From: Bacillus sp. SJS | GTDB taxonomy: Bacteria > Bacillota > Bacilli > Bacillales > Bacillaceae | Assembly (NCBI RefSeq): GCF_000732485.2 | Contig: NZ_JAQV02000018.1 | Coordinates: 52,258-116,257, forward strand | DNA: 64,000 nucleotides | Reading direction: 5' to 3' | Part shown: in pieces, positions 25,783-34,504 of the stretch | Numbering within the stretch: position 1 is the stretch's first letter | Layout of the letters: each line of letters starts with the position of its first letter | Made by a program: the position numbers and the translations under genes | The notes under the pieces: generated by a model | Told to the model about the DNA's origin: nothing | Database searches by the model: none | The model's input: the letters and a program-made list of their open reading frames with translations, nothing else

Positions 25783-27609
25783 TTGATTCATTCATTAAAA
25801 AGGCTTCTAATCGGGCGGCCATTAAAGTCAGGTGAGCTCGGTGAACAGAAGCTTAACAAAAAGAAGGCTCTGGCCATCCTTTCATCTGATGCCCTGTCTT
25901 CTGTTGCATATGGTCCGGAGCAGATCTTAATTGTCCTTGTGACAATTAGTGCAGCAGCCTTCTGGTATTCGATTCCGATTGCATTAGGCGTATTGGTTCT
26001 ACTGACAGCTCTTATATTATCTTATCGTCAAATTATATTTGCGTATCCTCACGGTGGAGGAGCATATGTTGTTTCGAAAAACAACCTTGGTGTCAATCCT
26101 GGGCTGATTGCCGGCGGTTCCTTGCTGGTTGATTATATATTAACGGTTGCGGTAAGTGTTTCTGCAGGTACGGATGCTATTACATCTGCGTTTCCGGCTT
26201 TGCATCCCTACAATGTTGAGATTGCCATTGTCTTTGTGATCCTTTTGACTATATTAAACTTAAGAGGAGTAACGGAATCTGCTTCTGTTTTGGCTTATCC
26301 TGTTTACTTGTTCGTTTTTGCCTTATTCATTTTGATTGGTGCGGGAATATACAATATAGTAACAGGTCATGTATCACCTGATCTCCATACGCCGGTCGGT
26401 ACTCCTGTTGCAGGAATCAGTTTATTCATTTTACTGAGAGCATTCGCATCAGGGAGTTCAGCCCTGACAGGGGTTGAAGCAATTTCAAATGCGATTCCCA
26501 ATTTTAAGAATCCCGCGCCTAATAACGCGGCTAAAACCCTAATCGCAATGGGAACCCTGCTCGCGATTCTGTTTACTGGAATTGTGTTTTTAGCTTACTA
26601 CTATGGAATTATTCCAAATGCAGAGGTAACGGTCGTTTCTCAAATTGCGGAAGAAACCTTCGGCAGGAACTTCATGTATTACTTTATTCAGGGGACAACT
26701 GCCCTGATCTTAATTTTAGCGGCGAACACAGGCTACACCGCATTCCCGCTTCTTGCAGTAAATCTTGCGAAGGATAAGTTCATCCCCCGGATGTTTACGG
26801 TTCGTGGTGACCGATTAGGCTATTCAAATGGAATTATCATTCTGTCCATTTTGTCTATTATCCTTATTATCGCATTTAAAGGGCAGACAGAGCACCTGAT
26901 TCCGCTTTATGCAGTTGGAGTATTTATTCCATTTACTCTTTCCCAAACTGGAATGATGGTAAAATGGCTGCGTGAAAAACCAGCAGGCTGGATGCCTAAA
27001 TTTATTATCAATACAACTGGGGCAGTGATCTGCTTCATTGTAACCATCATTTTCTTTTTAACAAAATTCGGGCAGGTTTGGTCCATTCTGGTGTTCCTGC
27101 CAATCATTATCTTGCTGTTCCACCAGATCAGGAAGCATTATGATGCTGTTGGGGACCAGTTGAGAATTTCCACGTGCGAGCCGGCCGTTCCAATTGAAGG
27201 GAACGTCATCATCGTACCTGTTGCGGGGATCACACATGTCGTTGAAAATTCATTAAACTATGCTAAATCTCTATCTCCGGATCAAATCATCGCTGTGTAT
27301 ATTTCATTTGAACGAGAGGATGAGAGGAAGTTTGAAGAAAAATGGAAAAAATGGCAGCCGGATGTTCGGATTGTAACCCTGCAATCCCATTATCGCAGCA
27401 TCATTAATCCATTAACGAAATTCGTCGATACGGTTGAGAAAAAAGCGAGAGAATCCAACTACAAGGTTACAGTGGTCATCCCGCAATTTATCCCGAAAAA
27501 AGGCTGGCACAATATTCTTCACAATCAATCCAGCTTATTGATTCGTGCATTCCTGCTTTATAGAAGGAACGTAATTATTACAACCGTACCTTATCATTTA
27601 AAAAAATAA
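25783..27609 (+). CDS. kimA: Potassium importer KimA (YdaO)
   Basis: A protein of about 608 aa. I choose TTG 25783 (MIHSLKRLLIGRPLKS), matching the B. subtilis start MYHSIKRFLIGKPLKS, with GGCGGTG 6 nt upstream; ATG 25768 is the alternative. Twelve membrane segments of the APC superfamily (SSDALSSVAYGPEQIL, SSALTGVEAISNAIP) are followed by a cytoplasmic domain of about 150 aa. KimA is a high-affinity K+/H+ symporter, inhibited by c-di-AMP at the RNA and protein level. Confidence 0.95.
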   Translation: MIHSLKRLLIGRPLKSGELGEQKLNKKKALAILSSDALSSVAYGPEQILIVLVTISAAAFWYSIPIALGVLVLLTALILSYRQIIFAYPHGGGAYVVSKNNLGVNPGLIAGGSLLVDYILTVAVSVSAGTDAITSAFPALHPYNVEIAIVFVILLTILNLRGVTESASVLAYPVYLFVFALFILIGAGIYNIVTGHVSPDLHTPVGTPVAGISLFILLRAFASGSSALTGVEAISNAIPNFKNPAPNNAAKTLIAMGTLLAILFTGIVFLAYYYGIIPNAEVTVVSQIAEETFGRNFMYYFIQGTTALILILAANTGYTAFPLLAVNLAKDKFIPRMFTVRGDRLGYSNGIIILSILSIILIIAFKGQTEHLIPLYAVGVFIPFTLSQTGMMVKWLREKPAGWMPKFIINTTGAVICFIVTIIFFLTKFGQVWSILVFLPIIILLFHQIRKHYDAVGDQLRISTCEPAVPIEGNVIIVPVAGITHVVENSLNYAKSLSPDQIIAVYISFEREDERKFEEKWKKWQPDVRIVTLQSHYRSIINPLTKFVDTVEKKARESNYKVTVVIPQFIPKKGWHNILHNQSSLLIRAFLLYRRNVIITTVPYHLKK

Positions 27610-27617
27610 AAAGGGAA

Positions 27618-27653
27618 GGGCCGATTAGCAATTTGATCGGCTCTTTTCTTTTT
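27618..27653 (+). terminator. Terminator of kimA
   Basis: GGGCCGAT / ATCGGCTC stem (one G-U), 10-nt loop, followed by TTTTCTTTTT. Confidence 0.8.
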
Positions 27654-27671
27654 AAAAGGATAGGCTTCAAT

Positions 27672-27861
27672 TCTGGCAACTGTTCAGGGGCATTATTATA
27701 TAGGCGATATTATTTTTCAGCTTGCTGCAGCAGTCATTGTGTTTGCAGTAAAGCTCGTTAATGGAATGAAAAGCAGAAATGTTTTTCAGTGGATAGAAGA
27801 GAAGTTAGATGAATTTGCATCAGAGAGGAATGAACCAATGGTAAAGCCGGGTTTCAATTAG
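27672..27861 (+). pseudogene. Remnant of a small DUF4083-like membrane protein
   Basis: A frame ending TAG 27861 reads LATVQGHYYIGDIIFQLAAAVIVFAVKL... then VFQWIEEKLDEF. This is the pattern of small DUF4083-type proteins: one membrane helix starting near IGDIIFQL, then a helix with IEEKLD. No ATG, GTG or TTG start with a ribosome binding site precedes the helix, and a stop lies just upstream. I take it as a gene that lost its start, with modest certainty. Confidence 0.35.
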
Positions 27862-27872
27862 TATTGGCGCTT

Positions 27873-28001
27873 GCTGATTGGAGCTGCAGATTGCTTGCTT
27901 TCCGCGGGGCGGGCGGTGAGCCTCCTCCTGGCTTCGCCACTGCGGGGTCTCACCTGTCCCGCTGCTCCCGCAGGAGTCGCGCATCTTCCGCTCCAATCAG
28001 C
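27873..28001. repeat. Dispersed palindromic element, 129 bp, with perfect 12-bp terminal inverted repeats
   Basis: It begins GCTGATTGGAGC and ends GCTCCAATCAGC. Inside are GC-rich inverted pieces: CGCGGGGCGGGCGGTGAGCC, GCGGGGTCTCACCTGTCCCGC and CTCCCGCAGGAG. There is no coding content. Related short pieces occur at 9986-10031, 20690-20802 and 30759-30802. Such GC-rich elements with GGTGAGACCCCGC are common between genes in several bacilli and probably move without coding for a transposase. Confidence 0.85.
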
Positions 28002-28030
28002 CTAACCATAATTATTCTAATTACCTATAT

Positions 28031-28070
28031 AAAAAATACCCCCCTGGAATCTATCATTGCCTCAGGGGGG
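28031..28070 (-). terminator. Terminator of the TetR-SGNH-SDR operon
   Basis: CCCCCCTG / CAGGGGGG stem with a 16-nt loop, followed on the minus strand by TATTTTTTAT. Confidence 0.8.
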
Positions 28071-28130
28071 AGGGGTCAATCTAGATGCAATTATTCTCAG
28101 CAACACTATTAGACAGCCGATATCTATTTG

Positions 28131-28937
28131 TTATGCAGAAATCCGTGCCTTCCTGCTAACCTTGCAAACAAGACGCATGAGGGATGTATGTGCACCCGGG
28201 AAAAGGGTGAAGAAGATATCCAATGTTTTTCTAAGGGGCATGGGGCAAATAATCGGCTTATTCCTGTGTATACCTCTTAAAGCAATTTTTGCGAATTTTT
28301 CAGGGGACATCATTTTTTGTTTTTTGAACTGCTCCATGATGATGGTTTTATCCAGATTAACAGCTTCTGCTTTGCTGAGAATTGGGGTGTCCACAAAGGC
28401 GGGGCAGAGGGTGGTCACCTTCACTCCGAAGGCTTCTGCTTCATAATGCAGCGAAGTCGTTAATCCTACAACGGTATGCTTAGTTGCCGAATATACTGCT
28501 GAAACAGGTGATGGACCGAGTCCTGCAGCGGAAGCTGTGTTTGCGATATGACCAAAACCCTGTTTTTTCATTATGGCATACGCAATCTGTGTTCCGTGTA
28601 TCACTCCCCATACATTCACGTTCATTGTTTTCTTCCAGTGTTCAAGGTTCATATCCGAGAACTCTCCGTACAGGGCAACTCCTGCATTATTAAATAAGTA
28701 GTCAAGTTTTCCATATTCCGTACAAACTCCATTAATAATTTGCTCTATGCTGCTAAAATCGGTTACGTCGCAATAAACAAATGTCGAATGGGGTATTGAA
28801 GTTTGAGCGGCCATTCCCTCCTCTTCATTAATATCTGCAATAATGACAGCAGCTCCTTGTCTGGATAATTCCATGCATAGTGCTTTGCCAATTCCCGAGG
28901 CTCCGCCGGTTACAATTGCGACCTTTTTGTCTTCCAT
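28131..28937 (-). CDS. Short-chain dehydrogenase/reductase
   Basis: A 268-aa classical SDR: cofactor motif TGGASGIG at residues 10-17, NNAG in the middle (LFNNAGVALYG), catalytic YSATK near residue 160. The acidic residue after strand 2 (IADINEEE) favours NAD over NADP. The C-terminal 40 residues are basic and hydrophobic, suggesting membrane association. Third gene of a minus-strand operon after TetR and SGNH genes; substrate unknown, perhaps a lipid or ester-derived alcohol. Confidence 0.88.
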   Translation of the reverse strand: MEDKKVAIVTGGASGIGKALCMELSRQGAAVIIADINEEEGMAAQTSIPHSTFVYCDVTDFSSIEQIINGVCTEYGKLDYLFNNAGVALYGEFSDMNLEHWKKTMNVNVWGVIHGTQIAYAIMKKQGFGHIANTASAAGLGPSPVSAVYSATKHTVVGLTTSLHYEAEAFGVKVTTLCPAFVDTPILSKAEAVNLDKTIIMEQFKKQKMMSPEKFAKIALRGIHRNKPIICPMPLRKTLDIFFTLFPGAHTSLMRLVCKVSRKARISA

Positions 28938-28961
28938 CCCATCATCCCCTGACTGAAAGAG

Positions 28962-29651
28962 TTATAATGCTGTCTTCTTATTTTCCGTTTCGATAAGTTG
29001 TGCATATTCACTGGCAGCGATTTGGGCACCTAGGCTGTTCAAATGTACGCCATCCAGCGTTAAATGGAGACCTCTTTTTTTGGATAGTTCTTCAATTCTT
29101 GAAGGTTTTCTGTAAAAAAGAGCATCCGCCATAATCCGAGTAACCTTCACAGAGATATAATCTGAGCTTGTTGTATGGGCAAGGTGGTTTTTAAAAATTG
29201 TGTGCAGGTCTAGACAGAGGAGTTTTGGATGATTTTCTGCTGTTGACAGGATGATGGAGGATAAAGCTCTAAGCTGCTTGTTTGCCTGATTGTCAGCATG
29301 TTCACCAATTAGGGCTGGTGTGACAAGAACAACCTGTTTCGATGAGGCAAGTATGATTTCCACGCATTTTTTGTACACCTCCTCAAATTCCTTCTCATCT
29401 TTGGCAGGAATCTGAGCTTGGGCATTCAGCATTTTCGTGTATACATCGTTCACACCAATCCAAAGAAAGGTGAGATCATATGGAGAGGGAAGTTTCTTTT
29501 TGGATAGTCTGGCATACAGGCTCAAGACTGTGTCTCCTCCTTTTCCCAGGTTATCAAACCGGAAACCGGGAAACTGTTCTTTTAACAGCCGGGAAAAAGG
29601 AATACCGGGTCTTCCTTCAGTTAAACTGTCGCCAATCAGTGCGATGTTCAT
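28962..29651 (-). CDS. SGNH/GDSL-family hydrolase
   Basis: A 229-aa cytoplasmic esterase-type protein. Block I is GDSLTEG at residues 7-13 with nucleophile Ser9; GxND appears as IGVNDVY; the final DGVHLNSLG supplies the Asp and His of the triad. It lies between the TetR gene (11-bp gap) and the SDR gene (24-bp gap), so it probably takes part in the same TetR-controlled process. The natural ester substrate is unknown. Confidence 0.88.
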   Translation of the reverse strand: MNIALIGDSLTEGRPGIPFSRLLKEQFPGFRFDNLGKGGDTVLSLYARLSKKKLPSPYDLTFLWIGVNDVYTKMLNAQAQIPAKDEKEFEEVYKKCVEIILASSKQVVLVTPALIGEHADNQANKQLRALSSIILSTAENHPKLLCLDLHTIFKNHLAHTTSSDYISVKVTRIMADALFYRKPSRIEELSKKRGLHLTLDGVHLNSLGAQIAASEYAQLIETENKKTAL

Positions 29652-29662
29652 CTTTTTTCCTC

Positions 29663-30259
29663 CTAACTGGATTGGATGGATTTTAAAAATATTGATGTTG
29701 CTTCAAGAAATAGCGGTTCCAGGGAAGCTGGCTCCTGAGTGTTTGTAAGCTGGCACAGTCCGCCGAGCCATGTTCCGTAAAGAGCCGTCCATTGGTCAGC
29801 GTTCCCATGAGCTGCAAATTCCCCATTTTTGATACCCTCTGTGAATATAGCCCTGTAGGCAGCCATGGGGACCACTGCTAATTCGTACAGCTGTTTAACA
29901 GATTCAGGGCTGGACTGCGGATTGGCTGCAAGCTCCTGTCCGGAACGGAGCAGCGGAGTTTGATAATGATAAAGCACGTGTTTCGCCATTCCGTAAAGCT
30001 TTTCGCTGGCAGTTTGATAGATCAGTTCTTTTTTCATCCACTTATCATTCCATTCCTTCATTGTTCTCTGTGCAAGCAGCACAAAAAGCTTTTCTTTATT
30101 TTCAAAATGATAATAAATGTGGCCTTTGCTGTAGCCGGATGCTTTGGCTAAATCAGCAACTGATGTTTGATTATAACCTTTTTGAGAAAATAAGGTTTGA
30201 GCATGCTCTATGATTTCTTTTCTGGTATTCCCGCTGTCATAGCGGCGTGTGCCTGGCAT
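29663..30259 (-). CDS. TetR-family repressor
   Basis: A 198-aa protein. Residues 10-60 form the TetR helix-turn-helix (RKEIIEHAQTLFSQKGYNQTSVADLAKASGYSKG...YYHFENKEKL). The ligand domain is unassigned. It heads the operon with the SGNH and SDR genes and has a perfect palindrome in its own promoter, so autoregulation is likely. Confidence 0.9.
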   Translation of the reverse strand: MPGTRRYDSGNTRKEIIEHAQTLFSQKGYNQTSVADLAKASGYSKGHIYYHFENKEKLFVLLAQRTMKEWNDKWMKKELIYQTASEKLYGMAKHVLYHYQTPLLRSGQELAANPQSSPESVKQLYELAVVPMAAYRAIFTEGIKNGEFAAHGNADQWTALYGTWLGGLCQLTNTQEPASLEPLFLEATSIFLKSIQSS

Positions 30260-30284
30260 GAGGTGAAATCCCCTCTCTTAAATT

Positions 30285-30296
30285 GAACGGCCGTTC
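30285..30296. promoter_or_regulatory. Palindromic operator of the TetR operon
   Basis: GAACGGCCGTTC is a perfect 12-bp palindrome, 25 bp before the tetR ATG and just downstream of a TATAAT at 30304-30309 on the minus strand. This is the expected placement for a self-repressing TetR protein. Confidence 0.65.
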
Positions 30297-30432
30297 TAAT
30301 TTTATTATACATAAGTTCCCTTTAATTGGTCAGATTTTTTGAAGTGTTCATTAAATTGTAAAAATACATGATTAAGAAGAGGATTTTTAGTTGTTAGAAA
30401 AAATAATAGGCTCATATAAAGAGACATAAAAA

Positions 30433-30669
30433 ATGAAGTACATAGAATTCGGTATTGGAAATAAGCGGTTAATCAGAACGGAGACTGAGAAAGGGAATGG
30501 TATTGAAGTAGAAGAGAAAGGATTATCAGGTCCTATCTATTTCTGTTCGATCTATTTAAGGATCTGGATACATTATGATGTTTTAATCATTGATTACAAG
30601 GAAGGCGTTAAGAGGTTGAAGAAGAACCGAAAGTCTTTCAAAATGCTTATGGGGATTGTCAGTTCTTAA
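30433..30669 (+). CDS. DUF3977 family protein
   Basis: A 78-aa protein with the family pattern MKYIEFGIGNKRLIRTETE ... GPIYFCSIYLRIWIHYDVLI...KEGVKRLKKNRKSFK. The ribosome binding site (AAAGAGA, distant) is weak. Members are found singly in bacilli and have no known function. It is divergent from tetR. Nothing further is seen in 30670-30758. Confidence 0.7.
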   Translation: MKYIEFGIGNKRLIRTETEKGNGIEVEEKGLSGPIYFCSIYLRIWIHYDVLIIDYKEGVKRLKKNRKSFKMLMGIVSS

Positions 30670-30758
30670 ACGTTTGCCGGGGATTCTGGTACAGCATGTT
30701 TATACAAGAAGTATCTAATAAAAAGGCTCTGTTAAAGCCCGGTATTGATTTTTTACAC

Positions 30759-30802
30759 TGTTGATTGGAGTGGAAAGCGAGCGCCTGCAGCGGAAATCAA
30801 CA
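30759..30802. repeat. Miniature copy of dispersed palindromic element
   Basis: A 44-bp piece framed by TGTTGATT and AATCAACA. Its left part (TTGATTGGAGTGGAAAGCG...) matches the reverse complement of 9986-10011 almost fully. Confidence 0.7.
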
Positions 30803-30831
30803 ACCAAGTATAACAGTGTTAATAAAAAAGT

Positions 30832-30859
30832 AAAAAAGCGCCAGCATCATACCGGCGCT
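30832..30859 (-). terminator. Terminator of the MATE gene
   Basis: AGCGCCGG / CTGGCGCT stem, 7-nt loop and a run of T on the minus strand, 8 bp after the stop. Confidence 0.85.
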
Positions 30860-30866
30860 CTCCCTG

Positions 30867-32234
30867 TTAAACCGTCTGCTCCTGCAGGGCGGTTTTTCCC
30901 TTTTCTACGAATCCTTTTGATACCCATTTCCTTGATTTCCATCGGATGTACATCATAATGCCTCTTGTCCACTCATCTAGAATAAAAGCGATCCATACGC
31001 CTGCAAGACCGTAACCGAAGTGAATACCAAGCAGATAGGCGACCGGGACGCTAATCCCCCACATTGAAATCAGCCCCATATACACAGGGAATTTCACATC
31101 GCCGGCTGCTCTAAGTGCTCCAATGATCACGAGATTAAAGGCTCTGCCGGGCTCGAGTAAAATGGTCAGCAGAATCAGCATGCCGCCGGTTTGAATGATT
31201 TCCTCGTTATTGGTGAATAAATCAAACAGGTTATCGGAGAAGGTGCTCACTATAACCGCCATGAATAAAGAGGCACCAATCGCAAGGTACAGACTTTTCA
31301 TGCAGCGTTCATATGCTTCTTCATATTTTTTTGCCCCGACCATTCTTCCAATGAGAATTTGTGTTCCCTGGCTGACGGAGATGCTGAAAAGAAAGATAAA
31401 CATCATTAAGTTTTGTGCGTAAATTTTTGTGGTCAATGCCTCAGTTCCGATCATGGCAATAAAGAAGGTGATGGCCATCTGGGACATGTTATAGGCAAGC
31501 TGTTCCCCTGCAGAGGGAATTCCGATTTTGAGCAGGTTTTTTAAATGGGTCCATTGGAATGCCAAATTCGATTTTAAAGCCGGGATTCGTTTTATAAGGA
31601 GTACCGATACAGCGATCAGTCCTAAGACTCTGGAAATCACGGTTGAAACGGCTGCTCCCTTAATGCCCATTTCCGGAAAGCCGAAAGCTCCGAAAATCAG
31701 TAAATAGTTCCCGCAAATATTCAGCACGTTCATGCAGATGGTCACGAACATGGTATCCTTCGTATAGCCGTAGCTCCGAAGGATTGAGGCACCTGTCATG
31801 ATTAAAGCTTGAACGAAAATAAATGTGCCGACAATTCCTAAATATTTGTTCCCTTCTTCCAAGAGAGAAGGGGAAAGGTTCATGATTTGAAGAATGGGTT
31901 TACTGAACGCAAAAAGAACGATGCTGACCAGCAGTCCTATTATTAAATTGGCAATTACCGACATAATCGCTACATCTATGGCAGCTTGTTCTTTCCCGGC
32001 TCCAATATTCTGTGTTATTAAGATGACGGACCCTGTTGCAATAAATCCAAACATGACAATCACCAGGTTTAAAATCTGATTAGCCACGCCCGCTGCTGCC
32101 ACTGAATCATCTGTATATTGGCTCAGCATAAATGTGTCGGCGTTTCCCATTAGCATATGAAGAAAAATTTCAATGAAAATCGGCCATGTTAAAGCAAATA
32201 AAGTTAATTGTTTTTTATCTATATTTTTAGTCAA
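30867..32234 (-). CDS. yisQ: MATE-family multidrug/sodium antiporter YisQ
   Basis: A 455-aa protein with 12 hydrophobic segments and the MATE repeats (two related six-helix halves, FIEIFLHMLMGNADTFMLSQ at the start). It exports cationic compounds using the Na+ or H+ gradient. The start is TTG 32234, with GGGAGG 8 nt upstream. Synteny and the divergent AraC gene identify it as YisQ. The promoter region holds a 17-bp palindrome shared with yisR. Confidence 0.9.
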   Translation of the reverse strand: MTKNIDKKQLTLFALTWPIFIEIFLHMLMGNADTFMLSQYTDDSVAAAGVANQILNLVIVMFGFIATGSVILITQNIGAGKEQAAIDVAIMSVIANLIIGLLVSIVLFAFSKPILQIMNLSPSLLEEGNKYLGIVGTFIFVQALIMTGASILRSYGYTKDTMFVTICMNVLNICGNYLLIFGAFGFPEMGIKGAAVSTVISRVLGLIAVSVLLIKRIPALKSNLAFQWTHLKNLLKIGIPSAGEQLAYNMSQMAITFFIAMIGTEALTTKIYAQNLMMFIFLFSISVSQGTQILIGRMVGAKKYEEAYERCMKSLYLAIGASLFMAVIVSTFSDNLFDLFTNNEEIIQTGGMLILLTILLEPGRAFNLVIIGALRAAGDVKFPVYMGLISMWGISVPVAYLLGIHFGYGLAGVWIAFILDEWTRGIMMYIRWKSRKWVSKGFVEKGKTALQEQTV

Positions 32235-32250
32235 TCTGTATTCCTCCCCT

Positions 32251-32267
32251 GCTGTATATAATACAGC
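32251..32267. promoter_or_regulatory. Palindrome between yisQ and yisR
   Basis: GCTGTATATAATACAGC: two perfect 7-bp arms around ATA, 17 bp upstream of yisQ and 90 bp upstream of yisR. A TATAAT at 32293-32298 may be the yisR -10. It could be an operator serving both genes. Confidence 0.5.
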
Positions 32268-32355
32268 GATTCCTAGTTTACAGCGGCTGGATTATAATAG
32301 AAAGAGAGCAAACCGATTAAACTTGGAAAAATACGACCTGAGAGGGGCTTGCTAT

Positions 32356-33225
32356 TGTATGTCTTTTCTGACTTTTCATGTTCCGCCATTCCCAACCTTC
32401 ATAAAAGGCGGCCAATTTTCGTTTAAAGCAGGAAACCGCCATTTTAAAAGAACATTCAGTGTATTTGACATGCTGTATGTGAAGAAAGGTGAACTGCATA
32501 TGACGGAGAATGGAGTTCCTTATAGTGTGAGGGATGGAGAATACTTGGTTCTGATTCCGGGCCGGGAGCATTATGGCCATCGGGAAAGTACAGTGAATAC
32601 AGAGGTTTATTGGCTGCATTTTAAAGCCGAAGGGGAATTTGGTGTCCACCATGAGGGACATGACAACTGGCTAGATGCACAAAAGAAAGAGGCTGATTTT
32701 GAACAGCCGGCTGAATATCAATTTCGGATTAGGCAAAAGGCTCGGCTTGAACATCCGCTGGCGGCGGAAAAACTGCTTGAAAACCTGCTGAGCATTACAA
32801 GCCAATCAGCTGATTTCCCTCTTAGGCAGCAGCTGTATTTTCAGGAATTGATGGTTCATCTGCAAAAAGAGGCACTTAATATTCCGACAGCTGCCGAACA
32901 GGTAACAAATGAAGCCATTCAGTACTTACAGGCACATTATCATGAGGAAATCAGAATGGAGGACCTGTCGAGGAACATTCTTTTTCATCAGGATTACATC
33001 ACCCGCTGCATGCAAAAAACTCTTGGGCTTACTCCGTCACAGTATTTAAACCAATACCGGCTTTCACAGGCGAAGAGGCTTCTAGCTACCACAGATGATA
33101 AGATTGCATCCATAGCAGCAGAAACGGGAATCATGGATGCCACCTACTTTTCAAAGCTGTTTCGCAAAACCGAGGGCATGACACCGAATGAGTATCGGAA
33201 GGTGATAAACCGGCTGCGGGATTGA
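32356..33225 (+). CDS. yisR: AraC-family regulator YisR
   Basis: A 289-aa protein from ATG 32356. A longer frame back to 32173 overlaps yisQ on the other strand and shows no family similarity. N-terminal cupin-like sensor (VFDMLYVKKGELHM, REHYGHRES) and C-terminal double helix-turn-helix (IRMEDLSRNILFHQDYITRCMQKTLG ... IASIAAETGIMDATYFSKLFRK). It is likely the activator of yisQ in response to an exported compound. Confidence 0.88.
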   Translation, partial: CMSFLTFHVPPFPTFIKGGQFSFKAGNRHFKRTFSVFDMLYVKKGELHMTENGVPYSVRDGEYLVLIPGREHYGHRESTVNTEVYWLHFKAEGEFGVHHEGHDNWLDAQKKEADFEQPAEYQFRIRQKARLEHPLAAEKLLENLLSITSQSADFPLRQQLYFQELMVHLQKEALNIPTAAEQVTNEAIQYLQAHYHEEIRMEDLSRNILFHQDYITRCMQKTLGLTPSQYLNQYRLSQAKRLLATTDDKIASIAAETGIMDATYFSKLFRKTEGMTPNEYRKVINRLRD

Positions 33226-33280
33226 GAGTTCAGGAATCGGGATTGCAGGAAAAACGCAGATCCCGCAAATTCAAAATATA

Positions 33281-33313
33281 AAAAACGCCCGGACAATGTA
33301 GTCCGGGCGTTTT
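33281..33313. terminator. Bidirectional terminator between yisR and OYE gene
   Basis: AAAAACGCCCGGAC / GTCCGGGCGTTTT stem-loop between convergent genes. Confidence 0.88.
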
Positions 33314-33317
33314 CTGC

Positions 33318-34373
33318 TTAAACGAGTTCAAGCAGGTGTTTTTTTGGTTCATAAGGGGTTAATTCTTTTCCTTCTCTTACTTTTTGCAGGAAATCAGGGT
33401 TCGCGATTAGCGGGCGTCCGAATGCTGCAACATCCATAACGCCTTTTTCAAGCATGGCTTCTGCTTTATCAGCATCCAGGCTGCCGACTCCGATGATTGG
33501 ACCGTCCCAATATTTTCTTGCCAAATCATAGAGTGTTTGGTTTTCAGCAATGTGTTCCTCTGCATCCATGATGGATGGGTGAATAATTTGAATACCGGTT
33601 TCTTTGAAAGCTTCAGTATACGTTCTCATCGCTTCATCTGCGTCTTCCCAGCGATAGTCGGGAGCGTCCACTTTATGGGCGGAGAAGCGGATGATCGTGC
33701 GGTCTGCGCCAATTTCATCAATTACTGCACGGATTACTTGCTTCATAAACGTCAGTCTTTCGGCAAGCTCTCCGCCGTATTCATCATCGCGCTTATTGGA
33801 TTGATAACTGTTGAACTGATCAATCAAGTAGCCGTGGGCGCCATGTATTTCAACTCCGTCAAAGCCAGCTTCGATTGCATTTTTTGCTGCTTGGGCATAC
33901 TGTCCGATTACTTTTTGGACATCTTCTTTGGAAAGTTCTTCAGGCACGGCATATGGTTTGCGGAAGCGCGGCACCTGGCCCTCTGCTGCAATCGCAGACG
34001 GTGCTTCAGGTGTTTGCCCGACAATCAATTCAGGATGGCTCAAGCGGCCAACGTGCCAGATTTGGGCAGCAATCGTTCCGCCTTCTTTATGAACAGCTTC
34101 GGTCACTTTTTTCCAGCCTTCGATCTGTTCTTGTGTAAAGAGCCCCGGTACGCCAGGGTTGCCTTTTGCACGGCTGCTGATCACAACACCCTCTGTAATA
34201 ATAAGGCCAATGCCATCCTCTGCGCGTTTCCGATAATATTCCGCTACCTCAGGACCTGGAACTCCTGTCTCATCATTAGAAAAAGAACGGGTCATCGGTG
34301 CCATGGCAGAGCGGGTTTTTAATTCAAATGCTCCAATTTTTACAGGTTCGAACAATTTATTATAAGAAGCCAT
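33318..34373 (-). CDS. Old Yellow Enzyme-family NADH:flavin oxidoreductase
   Basis: A 351-aa FMN TIM barrel starting MASYNKLFEPVKIGAFELKTR. Key parts are the substrate-binding pair in EIHGAHGYLIDQFNS (H-x-x-H type), the SNKRDDEYGG loop and the phosphate-binding GVGSLDADKAE / FGRPLIANPDF end. OYE-family enzymes reduce activated C=C bonds of electrophiles such as N-ethylmaleimide, quinones and nitro compounds. It stands alone. Physiological substrate unknown. Confidence 0.9.
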   Translation of the reverse strand: MASYNKLFEPVKIGAFELKTRSAMAPMTRSFSNDETGVPGPEVAEYYRKRAEDGIGLIITEGVVISSRAKGNPGVPGLFTQEQIEGWKKVTEAVHKEGGTIAAQIWHVGRLSHPELIVGQTPEAPSAIAAEGQVPRFRKPYAVPEELSKEDVQKVIGQYAQAAKNAIEAGFDGVEIHGAHGYLIDQFNSYQSNKRDDEYGGELAERLTFMKQVIRAVIDEIGADRTIIRFSAHKVDAPDYRWEDADEAMRTYTEAFKETGIQIIHPSIMDAEEHIAENQTLYDLARKYWDGPIIGVGSLDADKAEAMLEKGVMDVAAFGRPLIANPDFLQKVREGKELTPYEPKKHLLELV

Positions 34374-34504
34374 TAATATTACATCTCCCTTTTTAAAAAG
34401 AATTACTCAATTAGTGTAGCAGGGAGATATCTCTAATCCAAATATTTTGATTTTAGAGGGAACATCGGGGAGGCTGGAGAAATAAAGGGGGGAGGTGATG
34501 GATC

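Noticed and set aside
28057..28446. 129-aa plus-strand frame
   Set aside because: It is antisense to the SDR gene and starts in that operon's terminator.
32173..32355. 61-residue N-terminal extension of YisR
   Set aside because: It overlaps the yisQ start on the other strand and its promoter region; the AraC sensor domain begins at the later ATG.
34424..34433. GAGATATCTC palindrome between the OYE and GNAT genes
   Set aside because: Only 10 bp, no clear promoter elements around it, and easily due to chance.
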